Source: JBBQLG01 sp964251665
GTDB lineage: Bacteria; Bacteroidota; Bacteroidia; Cytophagales; Spirosomataceae
Assembly: GCA_964251665.1 (NCBI GenBank)
Contig: CAXUKO010000015.1
Location: forward strand, 1 to 64,000
DNA: 64,000 nucleotides
Direction: 5' to 3'
Below the pieces are notes generated by a model. The model worked only from the letters and a program-made list of their open reading frames with translations, made no database searches and had not been told where the DNA came from. A program made the translations under genes and the position numbers. The number at the start of each line of letters is the position of its first letter. Positions within the stretch are counted from its first letter, which is position 1. Below are positions 8,600-17,232 of this stretch, piece by piece.

Positions 8600-9529
8600 A
8601 TGAAGACCACCTCTCTGGAAGCGTTTTATGAGCAAATGACAGCAATGGCGAATACCGAACTCAGCTCGCTGTTGCCGGACGGTATCCAGAAAGAAATCGG
8701 GCATTTTAATATATTCAACCTCGAAGACCTGCTCCGAAACGTTCGTGAGAAGCCCGTCATGCCCTACGACCGTCGGGCCTACTACAAAATAAGCCTGATT
8801 AAGGGGCGTAACAGGGCCGAGTACGCCGATAAGGTAATCGAGATGGAGAAAAACGCCCTGCTCTTTGCCACACCCAAAGTACCCTATCACTGGGTGCCGC
8901 AGGACCTCAACCAATCCGGGCAGTTCTGCATCTTTACCGACGAGTTTCTTCATCCGGCCAAAAGCGGAGTCGTACTGGACGACCTGCCGATTTTTAAGGC
9001 GGGCGGCTACCCTGTATTTGAGGCTTCCGACGCCGAGTTCGCCGAGATTCAGGCAATTTTCGACAAAATGCAACGGGAAATCACGTCTAACTACGCCTAC
9101 AAGTACGATTTGCTGCGCACCTACGTCCTTGAATTGATTCACGTCGGCCAGAAACTGCAACCAGCTACGGCGCTGCATCCCGCCCATACGGCCTCGGCGC
9201 GGGTGACGTCGTTGTTTATCGAACTGCTGGAGCGGCAGTTTCCCATTGAGACCCCGCAGCAAAGGCTTAACCTGCGCACAGCCAACCATTACGCCGACCG
9301 ACTGGCGGTGCACGTGAATCACCTGAACAAAGTGCTGAAGGAAAATACCGGCCGCACCACCACCGAACTCATCGGGGGGCGGGTCGTTCAGGAAGCTAAG
9401 GTGCTGCTGAAGCAAACCAACTGGACCGTTTCGGAGATTTCCGACAGCCTTGGCTTCGCGGAGGTTGCCCATTTCTCCAACTTTTTCAAGCGGCAGACTA
9501 CGTTGTCGCCCGGTGCCTTTCGGGGGTAG
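8600..9529 (+). CDS. AraC-family transcriptional regulator
   Basis: 309 aa from the ATG at 8600; the upstream in-frame TTG at 8582 lies too close to the -7 box. The N-terminal half is a cupin-like effector domain (about 20-180). The C-terminal 100 residues are an AraC/XylS DNA-binding domain with two helix-turn-helices: LAVHVNHLNKVLKENTGRTT, then VSEISDSLGFAEVAHFSNFF and LSPGAFR. The next gene, an SDR oxidoreductase, starts 103 nt downstream in the same direction. This regulator-plus-SDR arrangement suggests that the SDR is its target, which is inference. Confidence 0.92.
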   Translation: MKTTSLEAFYEQMTAMANTELSSLLPDGIQKEIGHFNIFNLEDLLRNVREKPVMPYDRRAYYKISLIKGRNRAEYADKVIEMEKNALLFATPKVPYHWVPQDLNQSGQFCIFTDEFLHPAKSGVVLDDLPIFKAGGYPVFEASDAEFAEIQAIFDKMQREITSNYAYKYDLLRTYVLELIHVGQKLQPATALHPAHTASARVTSLFIELLERQFPIETPQQRLNLRTANHYADRLAVHVNHLNKVLKENTGRTTTELIGGRVVQEAKVLLKQTNWTVSEISDSLGFAEVAHFSNFFKRQTTLSPGAFRG

Positions 9530-9632
9530 GTCAATAGATTGAATCGTGCAAATTGTGGATTGGTCCGCGCAAACGCACCACTGGCCAATTGACTAATCTT
9601 TGTCGTGTTCTTAACACGTCAAAAATAAGTCA

Positions 9633-10394
9633 ATGACAACAACTAAAATTGCTTTGTTGACCGGCGGGAGCCGGGGACTGGGTAAAAATATGGCCCTGAG
9701 CATCGCCAAAAAGGGCATCGGCGTTATCCTCACCTACCACAGTAAGCAAGACGAAGCGTTAGCGACCGTGGCCGAAATTCAAGCCCTGGGCCAAAAAGCT
9801 GCTGCCCTCCAACTCGACACCAGCGATATAGCTGGTTTTGACGCCTTTTTCGGGCAGTTTACCGGGGTGCTGGCCGATACGTTCGGCGCGGATCACTTCG
9901 ACTTTCTGATCAACAACGCCGGTACGGGCGTGTACGCGCCGTTTGCCGACACCACCGAAGCGCAATTCGACCAGATGTTGACGGTACATTTCAAGGGTGT
10001 TTACTTCCTGACTCAGAAGGCATTGCCTTTCCTGAATGATGGCGGCCGCATCATCAATATCTCCTCGGGGCTGGCGCGTTGGTCCGGCCCCGGCTACTCG
10101 GCCTACGCCAGCATGAAAGGCGCGGTGGAGGTATTCTCTCGGTACCTGGCCCAGGAGTTGGGTGTGCGCGGTATTGCGGCTAACGTGGTGGCCCCCGGTG
10201 CGATAGAAACTGACTTCGGTGGGGGAATCGTGCGCGACAATCAGCAGGTGAATGCGCATATAGCTGCTGAAACCGCGCTGGGCCGGGTCGGTTTGCCCGA
10301 TGATGTGGGCGGTGTGGTTGCTTTCCTGTGCACCGATGATGCCCGGTGGATCAACGGTCAGCGACTTGAAGTGGCAGGCGGGAGAGGTTTATAA
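9633..10394 (+). CDS. Short-chain dehydrogenase/reductase (SDR)
   Basis: 253 aa, classical SDR length. The NAD(P)-binding motif TGGSRGLGKN is near residue 11, NNAG near 93, the catalytic Ser in INISSG, the Tyr-x3-Lys YSAYASMKG near 155-159, and the PGAIETDF loop follows. The end WINGQRLEVAGG is the usual cofactor/substrate-side closure. It probably reduces a carbonyl using NADPH (Arg after the Gly-rich loop). It follows the AraC regulator and precedes a good terminator. Confidence 0.93.
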   Translation: MTTTKIALLTGGSRGLGKNMALSIAKKGIGVILTYHSKQDEALATVAEIQALGQKAAALQLDTSDIAGFDAFFGQFTGVLADTFGADHFDFLINNAGTGVYAPFADTTEAQFDQMLTVHFKGVYFLTQKALPFLNDGGRIINISSGLARWSGPGYSAYASMKGAVEVFSRYLAQELGVRGIAANVVAPGAIETDFGGGIVRDNQQVNAHIAAETALGRVGLPDDVGGVVAFLCTDDARWINGQRLEVAGGRGL

Positions 10395-10438
10395 GCGGCT
10401 GCTTCACTCGTAAAGAGTCGTAATCAGCAAGCCCGTTC

Positions 10439-10479
10439 AAACCCAATAATCAGTGGCTACTCCCCTGATTGTTGGGTTT
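10439..10479 (+). terminator. Stem-loop after the SDR gene
   Basis: AAACCCAATAATCAG (10439-10453) pairs with CTGATTGTTGGGTTT (10465-10479) over 15 bp with a single T-G wobble and an 11-nt loop. It lies 45 nt after the SDR stop and ends in a short T run, so it is a likely intrinsic terminator. Confidence 0.65.
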
Positions 10480-10657
10480 GTTCGTTCGGTTCTAATCCGG
10501 TTCTTCCACTAACTGCCAACTGTATAGGCCGCATAGGTAAGCCGATTACATGGCAATCAGCACGGTTAGCCGGTTGGGTAATCATGCAATTCGCTGGCCC
10601 TCCGATTGAATTATTTCGGAAATTCGGTGTTTTTCAGACAGACAATGACCCGTTCTC

Positions 10658-12541
10658 ATGATTGAAAGACCCCTAACAGACTGGTTGCCTCTGACGATGA
10701 AAGAAGTCGAGAAAAGAGGCTGGGACGAAGTTGATATCGTGCTGGTATCAGGTGACGCCTATGTAGACCATCCATCCTTCGGAACCGCTGTGATTGGCCG
10801 CATCATGGAGAGCGAAGGCTTTCGTGTGGCCATTGTTGCCCAACCTAACTGGAAAGACGATCTGCGCGATTTCAAGAAGTTTGGCAGACCCAAGTACTTT
10901 TTTGGCGTGACAGCGGGCTGTATGGACTCGATGGTCAATCACTATACGGCCAACAAGCGCCTGCGCTCCAACGACTCCTATACCCCCGGTGGGGAAGCGG
11001 GCTTCCGTCCCGACTACGCCACCATTGTGTATACTAAAATCCTGAAAGAACTGTACCCCGATGTGCCGGTATTACTGGGTGGCATTGAGGCTTCGCTGCG
11101 CCGGGTAACGCATTACGACTATTGGCAGGACCGACTGATGCCTTCTATTCTGGTTGATGCGGGTGCCGATATGCTCGTGTACGGCATGGGTGAGCAACCC
11201 CTGCGTGAGATCCTGAAACTGGCGCGGCAAGGTGTTCCTTTCTCGTCGATGCGGAACATCAATCAGGTAGCTTTCCTGAACGATGCCCATTCCGAACTGC
11301 GCGATTATAATAACTGGAGTACGGTCGAGCTCGCCAGCCACGAGGTTTGTCTGCAGGACAAGATCAAGTATGCGGCCAACTTCAAAATTGTCGAGGTTGA
11401 GTCGAATAAGTGGCAGGCCAACCGGATTAGGCAGAAAGTGGGTGATCAGGTCCTGGTGATTAATCCGCCGTTCAAGACGATGGAGGAGGCTGAAATCGAT
11501 AAGTCATTCGATTTGCCGTACACCCGGATGCCCCATCCGAAATACAAAAAGCGCGGGCCCATTCCGGCCTACGACATGATTAAGTTCTCGGTCAATATGC
11601 ACCGGGGCTGTTTCGGCGGTTGCAGTTTCTGCACCATTTCAGCGCATCAGGGTAAATTTATTGCCTCCCGGAGTGAAAAGTCGGTGTTGAAAGAGGTAGA
11701 TGAGATCACGAAACACCCTGAATTCAAAGGCTATATTTCGGATCTGGGCGGACCGTCGGCCAATATGTACAAGATGAAGGGCAAAGACGAGTCGATCTGC
11801 GCCCGTTGCCAGAGTCCAAGCTGTATCCATCCGGTCATTTGCTCAAACCTGGATACGTCGCACAAGCCGATGACGGAGATCTACCGTAAGGTCGATGCGC
11901 ACCCGGATATTAAGAAGGCATTTGTGGGTTCGGGCGTCCGATATGATTTGCTGGTCGATGATTTCAATAAGAATAATCAGGACGGTAACCACGACGAATA
12001 CATGGAGCAACTGGTTACGCGCCACGTATCGGGCCGGCTGAAAGTAGCTCCTGAACATACGTCGGATGATACGCTGCGGATTATGCGGAAACCGTCGTTC
12101 AAGTATTTCAAGCTATTTAAGCAGAAGTACGACAAGATTCAGGAGAAGTATAACCTCCGCCAGCCGTTGATTCCGTACTTTATTTCGTCGCATCCCGGCT
12201 GCGAGGAGCAGGACATGGCTAATCTGGCTGCGGAAACGAAAGACCTGGGTTTCCAGCTCGAACAGGTGCAGGACTTTACACCTACGCCCATGACGGTGGC
12301 CGAAGTAATTTACTATTCCGGTGTCCATCCCTATACCCTGAAACCCATAAAAACGGCCAAGACGCGGGAGGAAAAACAGACACAGAATCAATATTTCTTC
12401 TGGTACAAGCCCGAGTATAAAAACTGGATTCGGAATCGCCTGACCAAGCTCAACCGCCCCGATTTACTCGAGCGATTGCTGGGTAGTTCCAAGAAAGAGA
12501 GTACCTACACGGGAAATTATTCGGGTAAGAAAAAGCGGTAA
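10658..12541 (+). CDS. YgiQ-family radical SAM protein
   Basis: 627 aa. The N-terminal B12-binding-like/YgiQ region contains VDIVLVSGDAYVDHPSFG and PVLLGGIEASLRRVTHYDYW. The central radical SAM domain has the Cys-x3-Cys-x2-Cys motif in HRGCFGGCSFC at about residues 317-324. A second cysteine group follows in ICARCQSPSCIHPVIC. The C-terminus is basic (SGKKKR). YgiQ homologues are conserved but their reaction is not settled; they are presumed to use a [4Fe-4S] cluster and SAM. Length is close to the family norm. The gene stands alone and ends 9 nt before a strong terminator. Confidence 0.93.
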   Translation: MIERPLTDWLPLTMKEVEKRGWDEVDIVLVSGDAYVDHPSFGTAVIGRIMESEGFRVAIVAQPNWKDDLRDFKKFGRPKYFFGVTAGCMDSMVNHYTANKRLRSNDSYTPGGEAGFRPDYATIVYTKILKELYPDVPVLLGGIEASLRRVTHYDYWQDRLMPSILVDAGADMLVYGMGEQPLREILKLARQGVPFSSMRNINQVAFLNDAHSELRDYNNWSTVELASHEVCLQDKIKYAANFKIVEVESNKWQANRIRQKVGDQVLVINPPFKTMEEAEIDKSFDLPYTRMPHPKYKKRGPIPAYDMIKFSVNMHRGCFGGCSFCTISAHQGKFIASRSEKSVLKEVDEITKHPEFKGYISDLGGPSANMYKMKGKDESICARCQSPSCIHPVICSNLDTSHKPMTEIYRKVDAHPDIKKAFVGSGVRYDLLVDDFNKNNQDGNHDEYMEQLVTRHVSGRLKVAPEHTSDDTLRIMRKPSFKYFKLFKQKYDKIQEKYNLRQPLIPYFISSHPGCEEQDMANLAAETKDLGFQLEQVQDFTPTPMTVAEVIYYSGVHPYTLKPIKTAKTREEKQTQNQYFFWYKPEYKNWIRNRLTKLNRPDLLERLLGSSKKESTYTGNYSGKKKR

Positions 12542-12550
12542 ACGTTCATC

Positions 12551-12587
12551 AAAAAAAAGGGCCAGATACGATGTCTGGCCCTTTTTT
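12551..12587. terminator. Strong bidirectional intrinsic terminator
   Basis: Eight A residues (12551-12558), stem GGGCCAGA (12559-12566), loop of 7, TCTGGCCC (12574-12581), six T residues (12582-12587). The A-tract and T-tract make it work in both directions, suiting the rightward YgiQ gene and the leftward DUF2911 gene. Confidence 0.9.
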
Positions 12588-12623
12588 GTGAAACGTTTAC
12601 CGTTCGCAATATGAAAAAAGTAG

Positions 12624-12696
12624 TTTTGTCATGCTGAAGAATGAAGCATCTTAGCGATTTGGTACCTAAGATGCTTCATTCTTCAGCATGACAAAA
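12624..12696. repeat. 73-bp nested palindrome, copy 1
   Basis: Arms 12624-12654 and 12666-12696 are exact reverse complements (31 bp) around an 11-nt loop. The arm begins TTTTGTCATGCTGAAG and ends GCATCTTAG. Within each arm ATGCT and AGCAT form a further 5-bp inverted repeat with 9 nt between. Two more elements of the same length and layout lie at 18601 and 60114. It sits between the terminator of the YgiQ gene and the end of the DUF2911 frame. Confidence 0.95.
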
Positions 12697-12738
12697 ACAG
12701 CCTTCAAAGGGTTTCCCCAATAGTAACCAGCGTCAATC

Positions 12739-13311
12739 CTACAAAGAGATCGGCACGGCGACCATTGTGGTGTCCCAACCCATATTCATCACGCCGGTTT
12801 TGGCGTCTTTCTTAGCAAACTGGATCGAAAAATTCTCGATCATGCTATCCGATTTCTGCACCGGCACGGTCACGCGGGCCACATCCATCGTTTCGTTATA
12901 GCTCTAAGCACCCCACTGGTCAAGGTCTGAACTGAAGATGATCGTCCATTCGGTTTCATTCGGAATAGTCAATAAGGCATAGTTTCCCGCCGGTATTTTT
13001 TTGCCGCCAATGGTCACGTCCTGGTAAAACTTGATCTCGGGAGCTTCATTCGCACCCGCCCGCCATACTTTGCCATAGGGAACCAGTTTACCGAAGACCT
13101 CACGGCCGTTTTTAGCCGGACGCGTGTAGGTAACCCGAACCATAGCCTTATCGGTACCAATTTTGGCCGGGGCAAACTTACGGTCATGGGCATAATCGTC
13201 CGGGTAATACGCCATGTCCATCGGCGATTTGTCGAGGGGTCGGAACGTCTGCGCGTTGGCGCCTGTAAGCACCAGAAAGAGTAATCCAACAAGTAAAGCG
13301 GTTCTGTTCAT
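12739..13311 (-). pseudogene. DUF2911 exported protein interrupted by one in-frame TAG
   Basis: The open part (13311-12904) encodes 135 aa: a signal peptide MNRTALLVGLLFLVLTGANA, then a DUF2911 domain with VTYTRPAKNGREVFG, VPYGKVWRAGANEAPEI and IPAGNYALLTIP. It stops at TAG (12906-12904) directly after SSDLDQWGA. The same frame stays open for 54 more codons to a second TAG at 12741-12739. Those codons encode a fitting domain end (SYNETMDVARVTVPV, then IQFAKKDAKTG and MVAVPISL). Full length would be 190 codons, the usual size for DUF2911, so one nonsense change, probably in a Tyr codon, splits the gene. It could be a recent pseudogene, an amber readthrough product or a sequencing error. The domain has no firmly known function. 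Confidence 0.85.
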
Positions 13312-13516
13312 TGTGTTTCAGGAGATAAGTGAGAACTGTAAATGTAGTCTATTCAACCAGAAACGGCTAAACTGGGTAGGGCACCGATAGCAGCTTCGTC
13401 CCCCTCAGGTTGTATGCCGTCAAGTCTACGCATCCTGCTCAAGTAGAATTTATAAAAATGCTGGCTTTCAGTGGTAAAACGAATAACTACCTACCTGACC
13501 CGTCATTTCGACCAGC

Positions 13517-14971
13517 ATGTTTCTACTCAATACCACGCTTAAGCCGTCTGACTTATCCATAAAACTTCAGCGATTCTGGGAGGTTTCGGCCCAAAAGATT
13601 CGCCTGATTGAGCAGCAATACGACTCGGCAAAGGGGTCGCCTGTTTTCACCGTACAGGGGCGTTACACCACGCGCGGCTGGACCGAGTGGACGCAGGGCT
13701 TTCAGTTTGGCTCGGCTATTCTTCAGTTTGACGCCACCGGTGATACCGAATTTCTGGAACTCGGCCGACGGAAAACACTCGAACTGATGGCCCCTCACGT
13801 AAGCCATGTGGGTGTGCATGATCACGGCTTCAACAACGTCAGCACGTACGGGAATCTGCTGCGGCTCATGCATGAGGGAAGGATTCCGTTCAATGCCTGG
13901 GAGAAGAACTTCTATGAGCTGGCCCTCAAAATTTCGGGAGCGGTACAGGCTAATCGCTGGACACCCATCCAGAGCGGGCGGGAAGGATCACCCGCCGGAT
14001 TCATTCATTCGTTCAACGGACCGCATTCACTGTTTGTCGATACCATCCGGTCGTGCCGGGCCTTGATTGTCAGCCATTTATTGGGTCATACATTTCAGGG
14101 CGAAGGCGATGTGCGTATTAACCTGCTGGAGCGGGCGTTACTGCATATCAAAGCTACCGCCGATTTTTCGGTGTACTACGGCGGAGGCCGGGACTCGTAT
14201 GACGTCTGGGGACGCACGGCTCACGAGAGTATCTTCAACGTCACAGATGGTAATTATCGTTGTCCAAACTCACAGCAGGGGTATACGGGATTCAGCACCT
14301 GGACGCGTGGTTTAGCCTGGGCCATGTGCGGGTTTGCCGAAGAACTCGAAGCGCTGGCTACTATTCCCGACGACGCACTGGCCCGTTTGAGAGGACGCGA
14401 AACGCTCGAAGCGATGATGCTGAAAGCGGCCCGCGCCACCTGCGACTTTTACATTGACAACACACCTACCAACGGTATTCCGTATTGGGATACCGGCGCG
14501 CCGAATCTCTACAAACTGGGGGACTACCTCAACCGCCCGGCTGATCCGTTTAATGACCACGAACCCGTCGACAGCTCGGCAGCCGCGATTGCTGCACAGG
14601 GGCTTCTTCGACTTGGACATTATCTCACAACCCGTTCGGCCAACGATGCTAAAGCCGGACAGCGGTACGGGCAGGCCGGGTTGACGGTGCTGGATACCTT
14701 GCTTCAGGAGCCATATCTCAGCACAGACGCACCGCATCAGGGATTGCTGCTGCACTCGATTTACCACCGGCCCAACGGCTGGGATTACGTGCCCGAAGGC
14801 AGTAAAATACCCTACGGCGAGTCGAGTATGTGGGGTGACTATCACCTTCGGGAAGCGGCACTGTATGTCCAGCGAGTGATTGATGAAGCCCCGTACTATA
14901 CATTTTTCAACCGGATTGCCGGTCACCGGGAGACTGAGCATCCTACCACCGAACTGCACGTACAATCATGA
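13517..14971 (+). CDS. GH88-family-like unsaturated glucuronyl hydrolase
   Basis: 484 aa, no signal peptide, so probably cytoplasmic. The family folds as an (alpha/alpha)6 barrel. Visible marks are HVGVHDHGFNNVSTYGNLL near residue 97 (Asp candidate), YYGGGRDSYDVWGRTAHES, GYTGFSTWTRGLAWAMCGF near 257-275 (close to the WxRGxAW motif of GH88/GH105), and VDSSAAAIAAQGLLRLG near 355. GH88 enzymes hydrate the 4,5-double bond of unsaturated uronic acids left by polysaccharide lyases. No lyase is in the window, so the exact substrate is open. Its stop overlaps the start of the next gene (ATGA at 14968-14971), the first of two such couplings in this operon. Confidence 0.85.
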   Translation: MFLLNTTLKPSDLSIKLQRFWEVSAQKIRLIEQQYDSAKGSPVFTVQGRYTTRGWTEWTQGFQFGSAILQFDATGDTEFLELGRRKTLELMAPHVSHVGVHDHGFNNVSTYGNLLRLMHEGRIPFNAWEKNFYELALKISGAVQANRWTPIQSGREGSPAGFIHSFNGPHSLFVDTIRSCRALIVSHLLGHTFQGEGDVRINLLERALLHIKATADFSVYYGGGRDSYDVWGRTAHESIFNVTDGNYRCPNSQQGYTGFSTWTRGLAWAMCGFAEELEALATIPDDALARLRGRETLEAMMLKAARATCDFYIDNTPTNGIPYWDTGAPNLYKLGDYLNRPADPFNDHEPVDSSAAAIAAQGLLRLGHYLTTRSANDAKAGQRYGQAGLTVLDTLLQEPYLSTDAPHQGLLLHSIYHRPNGWDYVPEGSKIPYGESSMWGDYHLREAALYVQRVIDEAPYYTFFNRIAGHRETEHPTTELHVQS

Positions 14972-16413
14972 GCGGGAAATATAAACCTAAGTACACCCGA
15001 ATGGCCCAGCTAAAAACGGCATCGGACTTAGCCACGTATCTGCAAACGAACGGGGTCGATCTGGCCTTTGACGAATCGCTGTTGCCGCCCGAAACCAGCC
15101 CGTTCAACCAGCCCATTCGGTTGAAATCGGGCAGGACGATTGGCAACAGCCTCTGCATCCTGCCCATGGAGGGCTGGGATGGAACGCTGGATGGAAAACC
15201 GACCCAGTTTACCCGGAATCGCTGGGTTAAGTTCGCCGAGAGTGGTGCCAAATTACTGTTTGGCTGTGAGGCCGTAGCGGTCTGTCACGAGGGAAAAGCC
15301 AACCCGAACCAGTTGGTAATCAATCCCGGGAACTTCGGGGAGTTTGTTAATCTGAGACAACTGATTCTCGACAGACACGCCGAGAAATTCGAGCGCACCG
15401 ATGACCTGATCATTGGGCTTCAACTCACCCACTCGGGTCGGTTTTGTAAACCCAACAGTCATAAAAAGTTTGAGCCTAAAATACTGTACGCCCATCCGTA
15501 CCTCAACCAGAAGTTTGGGATAGATGCCGATTACCCGACACTGACCGATGCCGATATTGACGGAATCATCCAACATTACATCGATGCGGCCGTGCTGGCT
15601 CAACGGGCCGGGTTCGACTTTGTCGACATCAAGCATTGTCACGGCTATCTGGGCCACGAGTTTCTGAGCGCGGTAAACCGGGCCGGTAAGTACGGCGGCA
15701 GTTTTGAGAACCGAACCCGCTTTTTGCGTGCCATTGTTGATGGCATCCGGCAAGCCGCGCCCGGTCTGGAGATGGGTATTCGGCTGAGTGCCTTCGATTT
15801 GTTACCCTTTAAAAAAGGCGTAAACGACGTTGGGGAACCTGAAAAGGCCGACCGTTATCCGTTCGCGTTTGGCGGTCACCAGACGGGGTTGGCTGTTGAT
15901 CTGGACGAGTCTAAGGCGTTTCTTGACCTGGCGCAGTCACTGGGTATTCAATTGATTTGTATTACGGGTGGCAGCCCCTACTACAACCCGCACTTGATGC
16001 GCCCCGCCTTGTTCCCGCCATCGGATGGCTACCTGCCCCCCGAAGACCCGCTACTGGGGGTGAAGCGGCAAATCGACGTAACATGTGAACTGAAGAAAGC
16101 CTTTCCCGATCTGGTTATCATCGGGTCCGGCTACTCGTATTTGCAGGAATGGCTGCCCAACGTGGCCCAGTACGTATTGCGAACCGGCATGGCCGATAGC
16201 GTAGGATTCGGGCGCATGGTGCTTTCATACCCAACCATGCCCGCCGATATGCTGGCGGGACGGTCACTGACGCGTAACCTGATTTGCCGGACCTTTTCGG
16301 ACTGCACCACCGCCCCCCGCAACGGACTGGTATCGGGTTGTTACCCACTGGACCCGCAGTACAAAAAACTGGCAGAAGCCGATCAGCTCAAAGCCATTAA
16401 GGAAACGCTATGA
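14968..16413 (+). CDS. NADH:flavin oxidoreductase, Old Yellow Enzyme superfamily
   Basis: 481 aa. A TIM-barrel FMN domain shows the OYE pattern: CILPMEGWDGT near the N-terminus, IGLQLTHSGRFC (the HSGR active-site stretch), AGFDFVDIKHCHGYLGHEFLS, NRTRFLRAIVDGIR, and near the C-terminus DSVGFGRMVLSYP. The last 60 residues hold CRTFSDCTTAPRNGLVSGC, reminiscent of, but not equal to, the Fe-S cysteine set of 2,4-dienoyl-CoA reductases. The second FAD/NAD domain of those enzymes is missing. Substrate unknown; being overlapped by 4 nt on each side by a GH88-like hydrolase and an SDR, it probably acts on a sugar-derived enone or keto intermediate. Confidence 0.85.
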   Translation: MSGKYKPKYTRMAQLKTASDLATYLQTNGVDLAFDESLLPPETSPFNQPIRLKSGRTIGNSLCILPMEGWDGTLDGKPTQFTRNRWVKFAESGAKLLFGCEAVAVCHEGKANPNQLVINPGNFGEFVNLRQLILDRHAEKFERTDDLIIGLQLTHSGRFCKPNSHKKFEPKILYAHPYLNQKFGIDADYPTLTDADIDGIIQHYIDAAVLAQRAGFDFVDIKHCHGYLGHEFLSAVNRAGKYGGSFENRTRFLRAIVDGIRQAAPGLEMGIRLSAFDLLPFKKGVNDVGEPEKADRYPFAFGGHQTGLAVDLDESKAFLDLAQSLGIQLICITGGSPYYNPHLMRPALFPPSDGYLPPEDPLLGVKRQIDVTCELKKAFPDLVIIGSGYSYLQEWLPNVAQYVLRTGMADSVGFGRMVLSYPTMPADMLAGRSLTRNLICRTFSDCTTAPRNGLVSGCYPLDPQYKKLAEADQLKAIKETL

Positions 16414-17183
16414 ACGGACCGGTGGCCTTCATTACGGGCAGTAGCCGGGGCATTGGTTTGGGCATTGCCCAACACCTCGCCCGAAAGGGATTTAGGCTGG
16501 TCATCAACGGTGTCCGCGATGAAGCGTCGGTTGCCGACGTGCTGGGTCAGCTGCGGGAATCGGGTGCCGAGGTGCTGTATTGCCGGGGGAGCATTGCCGA
16601 TGCCGGAGCGCGAACGGCCATGTTAGACCAGATTAAGGTCAAGTTTGGGCAGTTGAATCTATTAGTTAACAATGCGGGCATAGCGCCCACGGTTCGCGCC
16701 GACATGCTGGAAGCGACCGAAGAAAGCTTTGATCAGGTGCTGACTACCAATCTGAAAGGCACCTATTTTTTGACTCAGGCAGCGGCTAACTGGATGATTC
16801 AGCAGAAAGCAGAGAAGCCTGATTTTCAGGCTATGATCATCACGATTTCGTCGGTTTCGGCCACGGTAGCATCCGTAAATCGGGGGGAGTATTGCCTCTC
16901 GAAAGCAGGGTTGAGTATGGCTACGCAGCTATTTGCGGTGCGGCTTGGTGAGTTTGGTATTCCGGTCTACGAAGTACGGCCGGGTATTATCAAAACTGAT
17001 ATGACGGCGGGCGTAACCGCCAAATATGACCAGCTCATTGCCGACGGCCTGATGGTGCAGCCGCGCTGGGGGGTGCCCGATGATGTGGGCCGGGCGGTAG
17101 CGGCCATTGCCGGGGGTGGGTTTCTCTACTCAACCGGCCAGGTGTTTATGATTGATGGCGGCATGACCCTCGCACGGCTTTAA
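16410..17183 (+). CDS. Short-chain dehydrogenase (FabG-like)
   Basis: 257 aa. TGSSRGIGLGIA at the N-terminus is the dinucleotide-binding loop; NNAGIAP, ITISSVSAT (catalytic Ser) and EYCLSKAGLSM (Tyr-x3-Lys) follow, then RPGIIKTDM and a C-terminus VFMIDGGMTL. It starts inside the stop of the OYE-type gene (ATGA at 16410-16413), a strong sign of translational coupling. FabG-like SDRs in sugar operons usually interconvert keto and hydroxy acids or sugars with NAD(P)H. Confidence 0.92.
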   Translation: MNGPVAFITGSSRGIGLGIAQHLARKGFRLVINGVRDEASVADVLGQLRESGAEVLYCRGSIADAGARTAMLDQIKVKFGQLNLLVNNAGIAPTVRADMLEATEESFDQVLTTNLKGTYFLTQAAANWMIQQKAEKPDFQAMIITISSVSATVASVNRGEYCLSKAGLSMATQLFAVRLGEFGIPVYEVRPGIIKTDMTAGVTAKYDQLIADGLMVQPRWGVPDDVGRAVAAIAGGGFLYSTGQVFMIDGGMTLARL

Positions 17184-17232
17184 GAGCGTACAGATTTTCT
17201 ATTCCTTATACCACTTAAACCTTTTACTAACT

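Noticed and set aside
12624..12696. Reading the 73-bp palindrome simply as a Rho-independent terminator
   Set aside because: A separate, normal terminator lies 37 bp away at 12551-12587, and the same 73-bp design recurs at two other places with compensating changes, so a plain terminator does not explain it.
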